DNA of 37,764 nucleotides, from the NCBI GenBank assembly GCA_903873945.1, contig CAIQQM010000214.1, forward strand, positions 1-37,764. The letters are read 5' to 3'. The notes below the pieces were generated by a model that saw only the letters and a list, made by a program, of their open reading frames with translations, had not been told where the DNA came from and made no database searches. Of the stretch, positions 27,041-33,888 are shown in pieces; within the stretch, counting starts at the first letter, position 1, and the number at the start of each line of letters is the position of its first letter. Made by a program: the position numbers and the translations under genes. Source of the stretch: an uncultured Verrucomicrobiota bacterium (lineage in GTDB: Bacteria > Verrucomicrobiota > Verrucomicrobiia > Limisphaerales > UBA8199).

Positions 27041-27053
27041 CAATAACTTGCTA
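27041..27053 (-). promoter_or_regulatory. IHF-like bend site
   Basis: TAGCAAGTTATTG on the minus strand fits the IHF consensus WATCAA-N4-TTR with a single mismatch and lies in an AT-rich stretch between the enhancer palindromes and the -24 element, where IHF bends DNA at many sigma-54 promoters. Short AT-rich matches arise by chance, so confidence is modest. Confidence 0.4.
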
Positions 27054-27060
27054 AAAATAT

Positions 27061-27077
27061 CGTGCAGCTTTTGCGCG
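27061..27077. promoter_or_regulatory. proximal enhancer-like site (degenerate palindrome)
   Basis: CGTGCAGCTTTTGCGCG matches the perfect palindrome at 27094-27110 at 12 of 17 positions when read on the minus strand. Its centre is 33 bp, about three helical turns, from that site. It is a candidate second binding site for the NtrC-type regulator encoded at 7934-9307. Confidence 0.5.
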
Positions 27078-27093
27078 ACATGGCCAAACCGGC

Positions 27094-27110
27094 TGCGCAA
27101 CTCTTGCGCA
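27094..27110. promoter_or_regulatory. distal enhancer-like site (perfect 7-bp palindrome)
   Basis: TGCGCAA-CTC-TTGCGCA is a perfect inverted repeat of two 7-bp arms with a 3-bp spacer, the form recognised by Fis-type dimers of NtrC-family activators. Its centre lies about 109 bp upstream of the predicted start site, a usual distance for a sigma-54 enhancer. Confidence 0.6.
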
Positions 27111-27237
27111 CGCAGTAGGTCATGCATTGGTTTCTTCCTTAACATTTGAGAGGCGCGTCTGCATAAGCTCTGAAAAGCCATAAATTCTTTCCCTGTTTGG
27201 CGATCATCGAGGTGTGAGGAGGCAGGGTTTGTGGTCG

Positions 27238-27302
27238 CGTGATCCTTTTTGAGACCTTTTGAGCCGTTTTGAGACCGGCTTTTTGGTACGTGCGGGGAAA
27301 TG
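27238..27302. repeat. 65-bp dispersed direct repeat, copy 1
   Basis: This copy and the one at 27788 agree at most positions over about 63 bases, with both containing GAGCCGTTTTGAGACCGG and GCGGGGAAATG. Similarity continues weakly to a GAAGGG...GTG downstream. The core is itself built from repeated TTTTGAGMC units, about ten bases apart. Confidence 0.8.
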
Positions 27303-27401
27303 ATGGGTGAAGGGCAAGTGACCAGTAATCGTTGAACCAGCGGCGTGGTTAAAAGAGGAAATCGGACCGATTTCCGATTTCGTAACGGCTGGGGGAAATC
27401 C

Positions 27402-27578
27402 AAACTTGACCAAACTTGACCGTAATTTAAAAAATGTTGGTCAACGTTCACAGGGCAGAACTTGTGTAAGTGGCTTTTGGTAAAGCTTTTGAGAGACAAA
27501 GCTGATCTCGGCCGGGTGAGTTTGAAACTTGACCCGGTAAAGTTTGAGATGGGGTGAAAACTTTACCAAAACTTTACC
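27402..27578. repeat. cluster of AAACTT(G/T)ACC decamers
   Basis: AAACTTGACC occurs at 27402, 27412 and 27525, AAACTTTACC at 27558 and 27569, and the reverse complement GGTAAAGTTT at 27536. The 27536 copy can pair with that at 27558 to form a 10-bp stem with a 12-base loop. Two pairs are spaced 10-11 bp, one helical turn. The spacing resembles iterons or a tandem operator; the function is unknown. Confidence 0.7.
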
Positions 27579-27787
27579 GAATTGGGCCGTTTTTTCGGTT
27601 GGTTGATATTCTCGCACGGTCCATGGCGCGGACTGACCGCTATGGCACAGCCAAAACAGGTTGCGTCCTGCAAGTAATTCTTCATTCCGGTTCAACGATG
27701 CCGCTCCGACGGAGCTCTATGTGTATTGGAACCGCCATTCTACAAAGATGCCAGCCCTCCGGGCTTTTCCATCCGATTCGCCAAACC

Positions 27788-27852
27788 CGTGATACTTTTT
27801 GAGACTTTTTGAGCCGTTTTGAGACCGGTATTTTGGCACGCGCGGGGAAATG
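27788..27852. repeat. 65-bp dispersed direct repeat, copy 2
   Basis: Second copy of the element at 27238, 550 bp further along in the same orientation. Differences are scattered single substitutions. In the minus-strand reading both give a basic peptide with VSKRLK, but the flanking frames are unrelated. Confidence 0.8.
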
Positions 27853-27886
27853 GAGAAAGGATGGTCGAAGGGAGAGTGTGGAGCGC

Positions 27887-27912
27887 GGTACACTTCGGTA
27901 CACCGGGTACAC
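27887..27912. repeat. three GGTACAC direct repeats
   Basis: GGTACAC occurs at 27887, 27897 and 27906, spaced 10 and 9 bases, shortly after the second 65-bp element. This helical phasing may mark a protein-binding site or simply be part of the same repeat family. Confidence 0.6.
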
Positions 27913-28158
27913 CAAAATCAGAATTTTCGGAGTATTGCAGGTCATCCGGGTTGACGGGCCGGGAAGAAAGCGGTGATGAACCGCGCACCGCCTAAACGCC
28001 AGAAGCCCTCTCGCTTTGTTGAAAACATTCATGACCTGCGAGCTCCGCCCAACGGCAGAGGGTCCGGTTTCAATTCCGTTCGCGCCCATGTTTTCAGCGC
28101 TTATGGAAATCTGTATCATATAGTTTTCATACACCTATCACTTTCCGGCTCATTGCGC

Positions 28159-28188
28159 AAGACAATAAAAGTATTTTACTTGTATGAT
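28159..28188 (+). promoter_or_regulatory. possible sigma-70-type promoter
   Basis: AAGACA (28159-28164) and TATGAT (28183-28188) are 18 bp apart in a locally AT-rich stretch. It could drive the histidinol-phosphatase-like gene with a ~330-base leader. The -10 is good and the -35 only fair. Confidence 0.35.
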
Positions 28189-28523
28189 ACAATCACGCAA
28201 AAGCGAGAGGAGGCAAGCAATCCAGAGCAGCGATCTGCCACCCGTCAAAGCCATTGGTGTGAAGTCAGAACCGCCGGAAAACTGACGAAATTTTCTGTTG
28301 ACGCTCTCTCCGCCCAGGTTAGCAGGATTGGTGTTGGAATGGCTGAGAGCGAAAACCAATTCTCCCTCACCCGCGTAGCGTACAATGTCGAGGGGCGCAA
28401 AAAAGCAAATCTATCAATAATTGACCGCTGGCGGCTCCGCAATCAGGCGGAAAGCGGGCACGGAGCATAAGAACCTGAAAAATGACCCCTTGCTGCTGCG
28501 CCGTGGTGCCTTTAGAGTTTCGC

Positions 28524-29324
28524 ATGGTTTTGCCCGCGGATTACCACCTGCACACGCCACTTTGCCGCCATGCTGTCGGCGAGCCTTCCGAGTTGGCGGC
28601 CCGGGCGGTAAAACTCGGCTTTGGGGAAATCGGCTTCTCCGACCACAGCCCGATGCCACGGGATGATTTTGACGATTGGCGCATGAGGAACGCGGACCTC
28701 GACGGGTATGTGGCTGCCGTCGAGCGGGCCCGGCGCGAGCATCCCGGCCTCGTCATCAAACTGGGCCTGGAAGTGGATTACCTTCCCGGTTGCGAGGATT
28801 GGGTTCGGGATTTAGCGGCGCGGCATCCATGGGATTACTTCATCGGCTCCGTCCATTATGTTTCCGAAACGTGGGCCATAGATAACCCGGCAAGGCTCTC
28901 CGAGTGGAAGAATCGCGAACCCCTGGAAGTCTGGACGGCCTACTTCGACCGCCTGACCATGGCGGCGGCATCCGGCTTGTTCGACATCATCGGCCACGTT
29001 GACTTGTGCAAGAAATTCTGTTTTTACCCCAAACAGGATTGCACACCGCTGGTCACCCGTTTTCTGGAAGCCGCCAAGCTCCACGGAGCGGCGATCGAGC
29101 TCAACACCTCCGGCTTGCGGAAAGACTGCAAGGAAATCTATCCCGCGCCGGCTATCGTGCGGCTTGCGGCGAAGCTGGGCGTACCGATCACGTTTGGTTC
29201 CGACGCCCATGCTCCCAGCGAAGTGGGGATGGATTTTGCGGAAGCGGTGCGGCTGGCCCGGAGCGCCGGATACACGCGGTATGGCCGCTATACCCGCCGC
29301 CGCCGGGAGGAGCAGCCGCTCTAG
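28524..29324 (+). CDS. PHP-family phosphoesterase, histidinol-phosphatase-like
   Basis: 266 residues when started at the ATG at 28524, immediately before the first metal motif. The ORF track start (28482) adds 14 residues of no family character. The PHP-domain metal ligands are visible in order: DYHLHTPLC, FSDHSPMP, GLEVDYLPG, FIGSVHY, IIGHVDL and FGSDAHAP. This pattern fits the HisJ/HisK type of histidinol-phosphatase, which dephosphorylates L-histidinol phosphate in histidine synthesis. Other PHP phosphatases look similar, and no other his gene is nearby, so the substrate is unproven. There is no strong SD. Confidence 0.85.
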   Translation: MVLPADYHLHTPLCRHAVGEPSELAARAVKLGFGEIGFSDHSPMPRDDFDDWRMRNADLDGYVAAVERARREHPGLVIKLGLEVDYLPGCEDWVRDLAARHPWDYFIGSVHYVSETWAIDNPARLSEWKNREPLEVWTAYFDRLTMAAASGLFDIIGHVDLCKKFCFYPKQDCTPLVTRFLEAAKLHGAAIELNTSGLRKDCKEIYPAPAIVRLAAKLGVPITFGSDAHAPSEVGMDFAEAVRLARSAGYTRYGRYTRRRREEQPL

Positions 29325-29438
29325 TCCAGACTTTTGTTTCACCTCTCGCGAAAACCCGGGAAATTTGCAACATTCTGGAAAGTTTCCTGTCATTACCTTA
29401 TGGTTAATTGGTTTGGAGAAAAAAACTGAACACAGGCT

Positions 29439-30959
29439 ATGAAGACAACATTTAATTGCCTCAGTAACTGTCTGCTGGTGTTTGGCTTAGGCGGAGCGGT
29501 CCTGGTAGCGGGCACCGCCTTGGCTGTCAATGAACTGTCACCAACGAAGGCTGGAACTGTCGGCGCAACCCCAGCTGTGCCAATCGATGAAACTCCACTG
29601 CCACGCCTCGCGGGTCCTTACAACAGCTTCGCGCCCATTGTAAAAAAGATTGCGCCCGCTGTGGTCAAAGTCGTCGTCGCATCCAAAGAAACCAAAATTC
29701 AAATGCCCGAAGGATTCGGTTTTAACGATCCTTTCTGGCGGCGCTTTTTCGGCGACCAGTTCGGAATGAATCGCCGCCGTCAGTTCAACGTCCCGCGCCA
29801 ATATGGCCTTGGCTCGGGCGTGCTTGTCACCAAAGATGGCTACATTCTCACCAACAATCATGTCGTGGACGGTGCGGACGAAGTGAAAGTGACGTTGCAG
29901 GATGGCCGCGAGTTTACAGCAAAGGTCGTCGGCCGGGATCCGAAGTCGGATGTGGCGGTGATCAAGATTGATGCGACAGACCTGCCGATTGTGCCAATGG
30001 CGGACAGTGACAAGGTGGAAGTCGGCGATATCGTGCTGGCCATAGGCAATCCGTTCGGCGTGGGCCAGACCGTCACTTCGGGCATCGTCAGCGCGATCGG
30101 CCGCGGAAACCTGGGCATCGAAGACTACGAAGATTTCATCCAGACCGACGCGGCGATCAACCCAGGCAACTCCGGCGGCGCGCTCGTAGACGTCAATGGC
30201 CGTCTCATCGGCATCAACACGGCCATCTTCAGCCGCTCCGGCGGCAATCAGGGAATCGGTTTCGCGGTTCCGTCCAATCTTGCCCATAACGTCATGGACA
30301 GCCTGGTTAAGTTCGGTCACGTCACCCGCGGTTATTTGGGCGTGATGATCCAGGACATCACACCGGCTCTCGCCAAAGAGTTTAAGCTTAAGGACCAGAG
30401 CGGGGCGCTCGTGGGCGAGGTCGTGCCCAAAGGCCCCGCTGACAAAGCTGGATTCAAAGACGGCGACGTTATTTTGGAGTTCAACGGCAAGAAAGTTTCC
30501 GACAGCCGCCACCTCAAACTCGAGGTGGGGGGAACCAGGCCCGACACCACCGTGCCAGTGAAGATCCTGCGCGACGGCTCGATAAAGACCCTACGGGTTG
30601 CCATGCAACAGCTACCCGGCAGCGAACAGCTCGCCAAAAGCACCGGCTCCGGCAGCGGCGACAATGGCACGCTCAACGGTGTGACCGTCGGCGATTTGGA
30701 CCAGCAAGCCCGCCAGGATTTTAAGATTCCGGAGGAAATCAGAGGGGTTGTGATCACTGAGATTCAGCCGGACTCAGCCGCGGCTGACGCCGGCCTGAAG
30801 CAGGGTGATGTCATTCAGGAAATCAACCGTCATCCCGTGAAAAGCGCGGAGGAAGCCGTGCAACTCACCGGGAACGCGAAGGACAAGGTGACCTTGCTCC
30901 GCGTCTGGAGCAACGGCGGCAGCCACTATGTTGTGGTAGACGAGAGCCAAGCCGACTGA
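29439..30959 (+). CDS. degP: DegP/HtrA (Do-like) periplasmic serine protease
   Basis: 506 residues. The signal peptide ends near TALAV. The trypsin-like domain carries the catalytic triad H141 (LTNNHVVDG), D171 (SDVAVIKID) and S245 (NPGNSGGAL). PDZ1 spans ~285-385 (RGYLGVMIQDITPALAKEF) and PDZ2 ~410-500 (GVVITEIQPDSAAADAGLKQ). This is the full Do-type layout of periplasmic quality-control proteases/chaperones. The stop at 30957-30959 is followed in the same frame by histidine-kinase-like sequence (see next entry). The gene lies 114 bases after the PHP gene and convergent with the DA1-like gene. Confidence 0.95.
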   Translation: MKTTFNCLSNCLLVFGLGGAVLVAGTALAVNELSPTKAGTVGATPAVPIDETPLPRLAGPYNSFAPIVKKIAPAVVKVVVASKETKIQMPEGFGFNDPFWRRFFGDQFGMNRRRQFNVPRQYGLGSGVLVTKDGYILTNNHVVDGADEVKVTLQDGREFTAKVVGRDPKSDVAVIKIDATDLPIVPMADSDKVEVGDIVLAIGNPFGVGQTVTSGIVSAIGRGNLGIEDYEDFIQTDAAINPGNSGGALVDVNGRLIGINTAIFSRSGGNQGIGFAVPSNLAHNVMDSLVKFGHVTRGYLGVMIQDITPALAKEFKLKDQSGALVGEVVPKGPADKAGFKDGDVILEFNGKKVSDSRHLKLEVGGTRPDTTVPVKILRDGSIKTLRVAMQQLPGSEQLAKSTGSGSGDNGTLNGVTVGDLDQQARQDFKIPEEIRGVVITEIQPDSAAADAGLKQGDVIQEINRHPVKSAEEAVQLTGNAKDKVTLLRVWSNGGSHYVVVDESQAD

Positions 30960-31127
30960 ATTTTCGTTCAGCAGCAAACAAACCCTCTGGCGCCGGAGTT
31001 GGGTTTGAGCCTGGTGAAAGCGGTGGCCGAAGCGCCTGACGGCAAAGTAACGGTTTCAAGTCATGTGAGTGCCGGTTCGGAGTTTGCCGTCCGGCTGCCC
31101 AGACAAGGAAGCGTTCGTTCCCACTGA
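30960..31127 (+). pseudogene. decayed C-terminus of a sensor histidine kinase
   Basis: Right after the degP stop, and in the same frame, the sequence reads ELGLSLVKAVAEAPDGKVTV then SSHVSAGSEFAVRLP, ending at a TGA at 31125. This matches the end of a HATPase_c domain: the G2 box GxGLGLSLVKxxAEAHGGxV and the closing GSxFxVxLP. The first Gly of the G2 box has become Glu and the usual HGG is PDG. There is no start codon, dimerisation domain or N box, so this is a remnant, not a gene. It could also be a lost C-terminal extension joined to degP. Confidence 0.7.
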
Positions 31128-31137
31128 GTGACCCGCG

Positions 31138-32370
31138 CTAACGAATGACCTCTTCCGTGAGAAACAGCTCGGTCTCCCTGCCTGAGTCCGCCACTTGAAT
31201 CCGAACTGAGCGGTCCCCGATAGCCAGGCAGCGCACCAACACATTCGTTATCCCCACGCGCACCTTTGCGGATTCTCCCACAGCCAAAGTCTGATCATTG
31301 ATCAGCGCCAGCGGCCGATTTCTCGCCGCAGAAATCCCTTTGAGCAACAGTTGGGGCGGTGCGGGTGCCTGCACCTGGCTGTAAACAAGGCCGTTCGTAA
31401 CCGACGCGGATTTCGGACGGGGCATTTCGACGTTACGAATATCTCCCAGGTCGGCCGCCTTCAAACGGGGGCTGACACCCCACCGCATCCAATCCAACAC
31501 ATCGTTGAACCCATATTCCTTTTCCGCCGCAATGAATAAATTGATCTGCCCGCGAGTGTAGGCATTTCGCAACATCTTTTTCATTTGATCCTCCTCGTGA
31601 AGCGTATCCATCAGCAAATAAGCAACCAGTTCGCAGAAGCCTTCATGGGCCTCGCGGCTGAGGGTCTTCCTCCGTCCCGAAGGCACATTTTCAAAAACCC
31701 AGGCATGTGAATACTCATGCGCGCAAGTGGCCTTGAACTCCGCCAGCGGCAAAGCGCTCATCAGGCTGATCGAGTGGCTCAGGCCGTTACGGTTTGTCCG
31801 GCTGTGGATATACCCCAATATATCCGGGCACTCGAAATCGTTTCCCGCCACCGTCAACTCGTCGTACAAGTTCACGCGGTCCACCAGGCCAACCGCCACG
31901 TTCGTCGAAGGCAGCGTCAGAAACCTCGAAAACTTTCTGTCCAATATGTCCCGGATCCCCTCGCATATCTCCCTGGCTTTCGCCTCATCCAGGACGGCGG
32001 TTTTGGCGTCGCGGGCACAGAGGAAACGGCCGTCCGCCAGTTTGGTATAGTTCGCCCTGACCGGCAGGCCGCAGATATAGCATTCGTCGGGGCATGTAGC
32101 GCAGTCGTAACAAAGAAAAACTTTTTCGTGCGTCACCTTATCCACGACCGTGTAAATGGCGGAGCCAAAAGGTTTGCCACAAACACCGCAGTGGTCGGGA
32201 TCCGCCCCGAGCAGAGGCAGACAGCAACAAGCATAAGCCAGCAGAATTAGAAAACCCGCAAGCGTCCACAGCCGAAGGCGCGAATCGAGAAAAAAATGAT
32301 CTTTAACGCCATGCGGGTCCGGAAGAACCGCTTGCGGGTGATGCGCCGTTTTCACGATTGTCGCAGCCAT
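31138..32370 (-). CDS. membrane-anchored LIM-like zinc protein with a DA1-type HExxH peptidase domain
   Basis: 410 residues. A cytoplasmic ~30 residues precedes a hydrophobic segment (LWTLAGFLILLAYACCCLPL, ~34-53). A cysteine-rich module at ~61-121 follows: CGVC, then CYDC, then CYIC and CARD, the spacing of a two-zinc LIM domain. The next domain has HEYSH (218-222) inside ATCAHEYSHAW and EGFCELVAY (~243-251), where the second Glu or its neighbour would be the third zinc ligand. This order of LIM then HExxH...EGxCxxxAY is that of plant/bacterial DA1-family peptidases. A ~100-residue beta-rich C-terminus (RVGITNVLVRCLAIGDRSVR) is unassigned. The gene follows the LOG gene by 63 bases and may share its transcript. 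Substrate unknown. Confidence 0.75.
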   Translation of the reverse strand: MAATIVKTAHHPQAVLPDPHGVKDHFFLDSRLRLWTLAGFLILLAYACCCLPLLGADPDHCGVCGKPFGSAIYTVVDKVTHEKVFLCYDCATCPDECYICGLPVRANYTKLADGRFLCARDAKTAVLDEAKAREICEGIRDILDRKFSRFLTLPSTNVAVGLVDRVNLYDELTVAGNDFECPDILGYIHSRTNRNGLSHSISLMSALPLAEFKATCAHEYSHAWVFENVPSGRRKTLSREAHEGFCELVAYLLMDTLHEEDQMKKMLRNAYTRGQINLFIAAEKEYGFNDVLDWMRWGVSPRLKAADLGDIRNVEMPRPKSASVTNGLVYSQVQAPAPPQLLLKGISAARNRPLALINDQTLAVGESAKVRVGITNVLVRCLAIGDRSVRIQVADSGRETELFLTEEVIR

Positions 32371-32433
32371 TATGCCTGCTGCTGTCCGGAGAGGAAGCCA
32401 GAATTACAAATCAACCCCGGCCGCCATGCGTGG

Positions 32434-33006
32434 CTAACGAGAAACCGGTTTGGGCACGTGAACGTGCTTCGTATCCATGAGCTTGTTGAGCAAAGACTCT
32501 ACATCGTTAGCGACCGTGAGCATGGAGTAATGCCGAGGTGTGAGAAACTGCTCGTCACGAGCGTGCGCGAGAAACTGAAGCAGAAAGTCATAGAACCCGC
32601 GGATGTTGAGCAGTCCGACCGGCTTGAGGTGCAGACCAAGCTGGAGCCACGTGAAAACCTCGGCCACCTCCTCCAGCGTGCCAATGCCACCGGGAAGCGC
32701 GACAAATGCATCCGCGAGTTGAGCCATCCGATGTTTCCGCTCGTGCATGGTTTCGACGATTATCAGTTCGGTCAGGTCGCGATGATCGCGCTTCTCTGCG
32801 ACCATGGCACGGGGAATGACGCCGATAACCCTGCCTCCAGCCGTCATGGCAGCATCCGCCAACGTCCCCATCAGGCCAACACCGCCACCACCATAAATAA
32901 TGGTGAGGCCGCGCCGGGCGCACGCGGTCCCAAAAGCCGATGCCGCCGCCGCATATTCAGGAGACACTCCAAAACTGGAGCCGGAGTAAACACAGATGCG
33001 AGTCAT
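32434..33006 (-). CDS. LOG-family nucleoside 5'-monophosphate phosphoribohydrolase
   Basis: 190 residues from the ATG at 33006 (MTRICVYSGSS); the longer ORF to 33147 runs into trpF-like sequence. The Rossmann-like family motifs are present: IIYGGGGVGLMG near the N-terminus, ERKHRM and LPGGIGTLEEVAEVFTW, the PGGxGTxxE signature of lysine-decarboxylase-like/LOG proteins. Characterised members release free cytokinin bases or other nucleobases from nucleotides. The gene is 19 bases downstream of the TrpF-like gene. Confidence 0.9.
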   Translation of the reverse strand: MTRICVYSGSSFGVSPEYAAAASAFGTACARRGLTIIYGGGGVGLMGTLADAAMTAGGRVIGVIPRAMVAEKRDHRDLTELIIVETMHERKHRMAQLADAFVALPGGIGTLEEVAEVFTWLQLGLHLKPVGLLNIRGFYDFLLQFLAHARDEQFLTPRHYSMLTVANDVESLLNKLMDTKHVHVPKPVSR

Positions 33007-33025
33007 AAAATCCTGGATGTTTCCT

Positions 33026-33682
33026 TCATTTTGGAAGGGCGTCGAAAAAAGCTGCGAGTTTGGCAGCATCAAGCTTGTCGTTGGTCCGGACGCCGCGGCA
33101 AACGTCAATGCCGAAAGGCCGAACGGCGGTAATAGCCATGGCGACATTGGACGGATTGAGCCCCCCTGCCAGAAAGAGCGGTTTGCGGATGACCTCGCGG
33201 ATGCGGCGGCTCAACGCCCAATCGTGAGTGCGGCCAGTGCCTCCAAGCTCCTTCGTCGCGAGTGCGGGGTTGCCGGAGTCGAGCAGGATGGCATCCACAT
33301 GAGTTGCAGCCGCAACCGCCAGATCGACAGACTCCGGGCCGGTGACATGGATGACCTGAACCAAAGCAATGCCCGGCAAGGCGTGGCGGAGTTGCTGATA
33401 AACGTCGGACGGAACATAGTCGCACAGCTGAATCGTATTTGTGCGGCAACGCCGCTGCTGAGCGATGATGACCTCCGCCCGAAGCTCGCTCGTGAGCAGA
33501 ACAGTCGCGATGGGTGGCGGCACCGTTCCGGCGATATGCATAATCGCCTCCTCGGAAATCACGCCAGGCCCGCTGGGCATTGCGGAGACAAGGCCAATCG
33601 CCGAAGCGCCATATGCAATCGCCAGCTCCGCTTCTTCCGGAGACTTGATGCAGCAGATTTTAACCTTTGGACGGGTCGGCAT
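33026..33682 (-). CDS. TrpF-like phosphoribosylanthranilate isomerase homologue
   Basis: 218 residues from the ATG at 33682 (MPTRPKVKICCIKS); an ATG nine bases earlier is equally possible and no SD is visible. It is a TIM barrel of the TrpF type: KICCIKSPEEAELAIAYGA at the start, LLTSE, TNTIQLCDYV, DAILLDSG, FLAGGLNPSNV and the phosphate-binding GIDVCRGV. In TrpF the first motif is KICGxT with a catalytic Cys; here it is KICC, and SGPGVISEE replaces the usual SPRxVS. This looks like a diverged TrpF subfamily rather than the housekeeping tryptophan enzyme, and no other trp gene is nearby. Confidence 0.75.
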   Translation of the reverse strand: MPTRPKVKICCIKSPEEAELAIAYGASAIGLVSAMPSGPGVISEEAIMHIAGTVPPPIATVLLTSELRAEVIIAQQRRCRTNTIQLCDYVPSDVYQQLRHALPGIALVQVIHVTGPESVDLAVAAATHVDAILLDSGNPALATKELGGTGRTHDWALSRRIREVIRKPLFLAGGLNPSNVAMAITAVRPFGIDVCRGVRTNDKLDAAKLAAFFDALPK

Positions 33683-33888
33683 AGTGTGCATGTGTACAGT
33701 GCCGGCAAAGGCCGGCCCAATCAAATTTTCTTGTGCCTGTTTGTTGCGGCCTAACGCCGGCCAGCCGGGTCCAACACTGCACCCGGCGCGCTTTACCACG
33801 AGCGCCCAGAGGGGGAAAGGTCTTCCGCAAAACAGGGTGATTGCCGGTCTGGAAAACCGAGTTTGTCTCGCGGCCTAATCGAAGCAAA

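Larger units (their letters stand above)
27111..28523. other. 1.4-kb non-coding region rich in short repeats
   Basis: No ORF here has recognisable protein character. Those in the track (27204..27413, 27441..27695, 27682..28134, 27973..28470) are short, overlap on both strands and cross the repeats. The region holds a duplicated ~65-bp element (27238 and 27788), a cluster of AAACTTGACC/AAACTTTACC decamers, three GGTACAC copies and an inverted pair GTATCATA/TATGATAC (28113 and 28183). At 28206-28212 a strong GAGGAGG is followed by no usable start codon, possibly a relic. Confidence 0.6.

Noticed and set aside
26945-27499. 184-codon minus-strand ORF upstream of the small secreted protein
   Set aside because: It crosses the sigma-54 elements and one repeat copy, has no SD or family motif, and its composition is unlike the neighbouring genes.
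28154-28162. TGCGCAAGA as a further enhancer half-site
   Set aside because: It matches one arm of the palindrome but lacks the other arm and any nearby -24/-12 element.
27973-28470. 165-codon plus-strand ORF
   Set aside because: No motif, no SD and poor codon character. The good SD-like GAGGAGG inside it (28206) is not followed by a start codon at a suitable distance.
27111-28523. CRISPR array or tRNA genes in the repeat-rich gap
   Set aside because: The repeats are 7-10 bp or a 65-bp pair without regular spacers, and no cloverleaf or T-loop pattern was seen.
29538-30512. 324-codon minus-strand ORF inside degP
   Set aside because: Antisense shadow of the protease gene, with no recognisable motifs.
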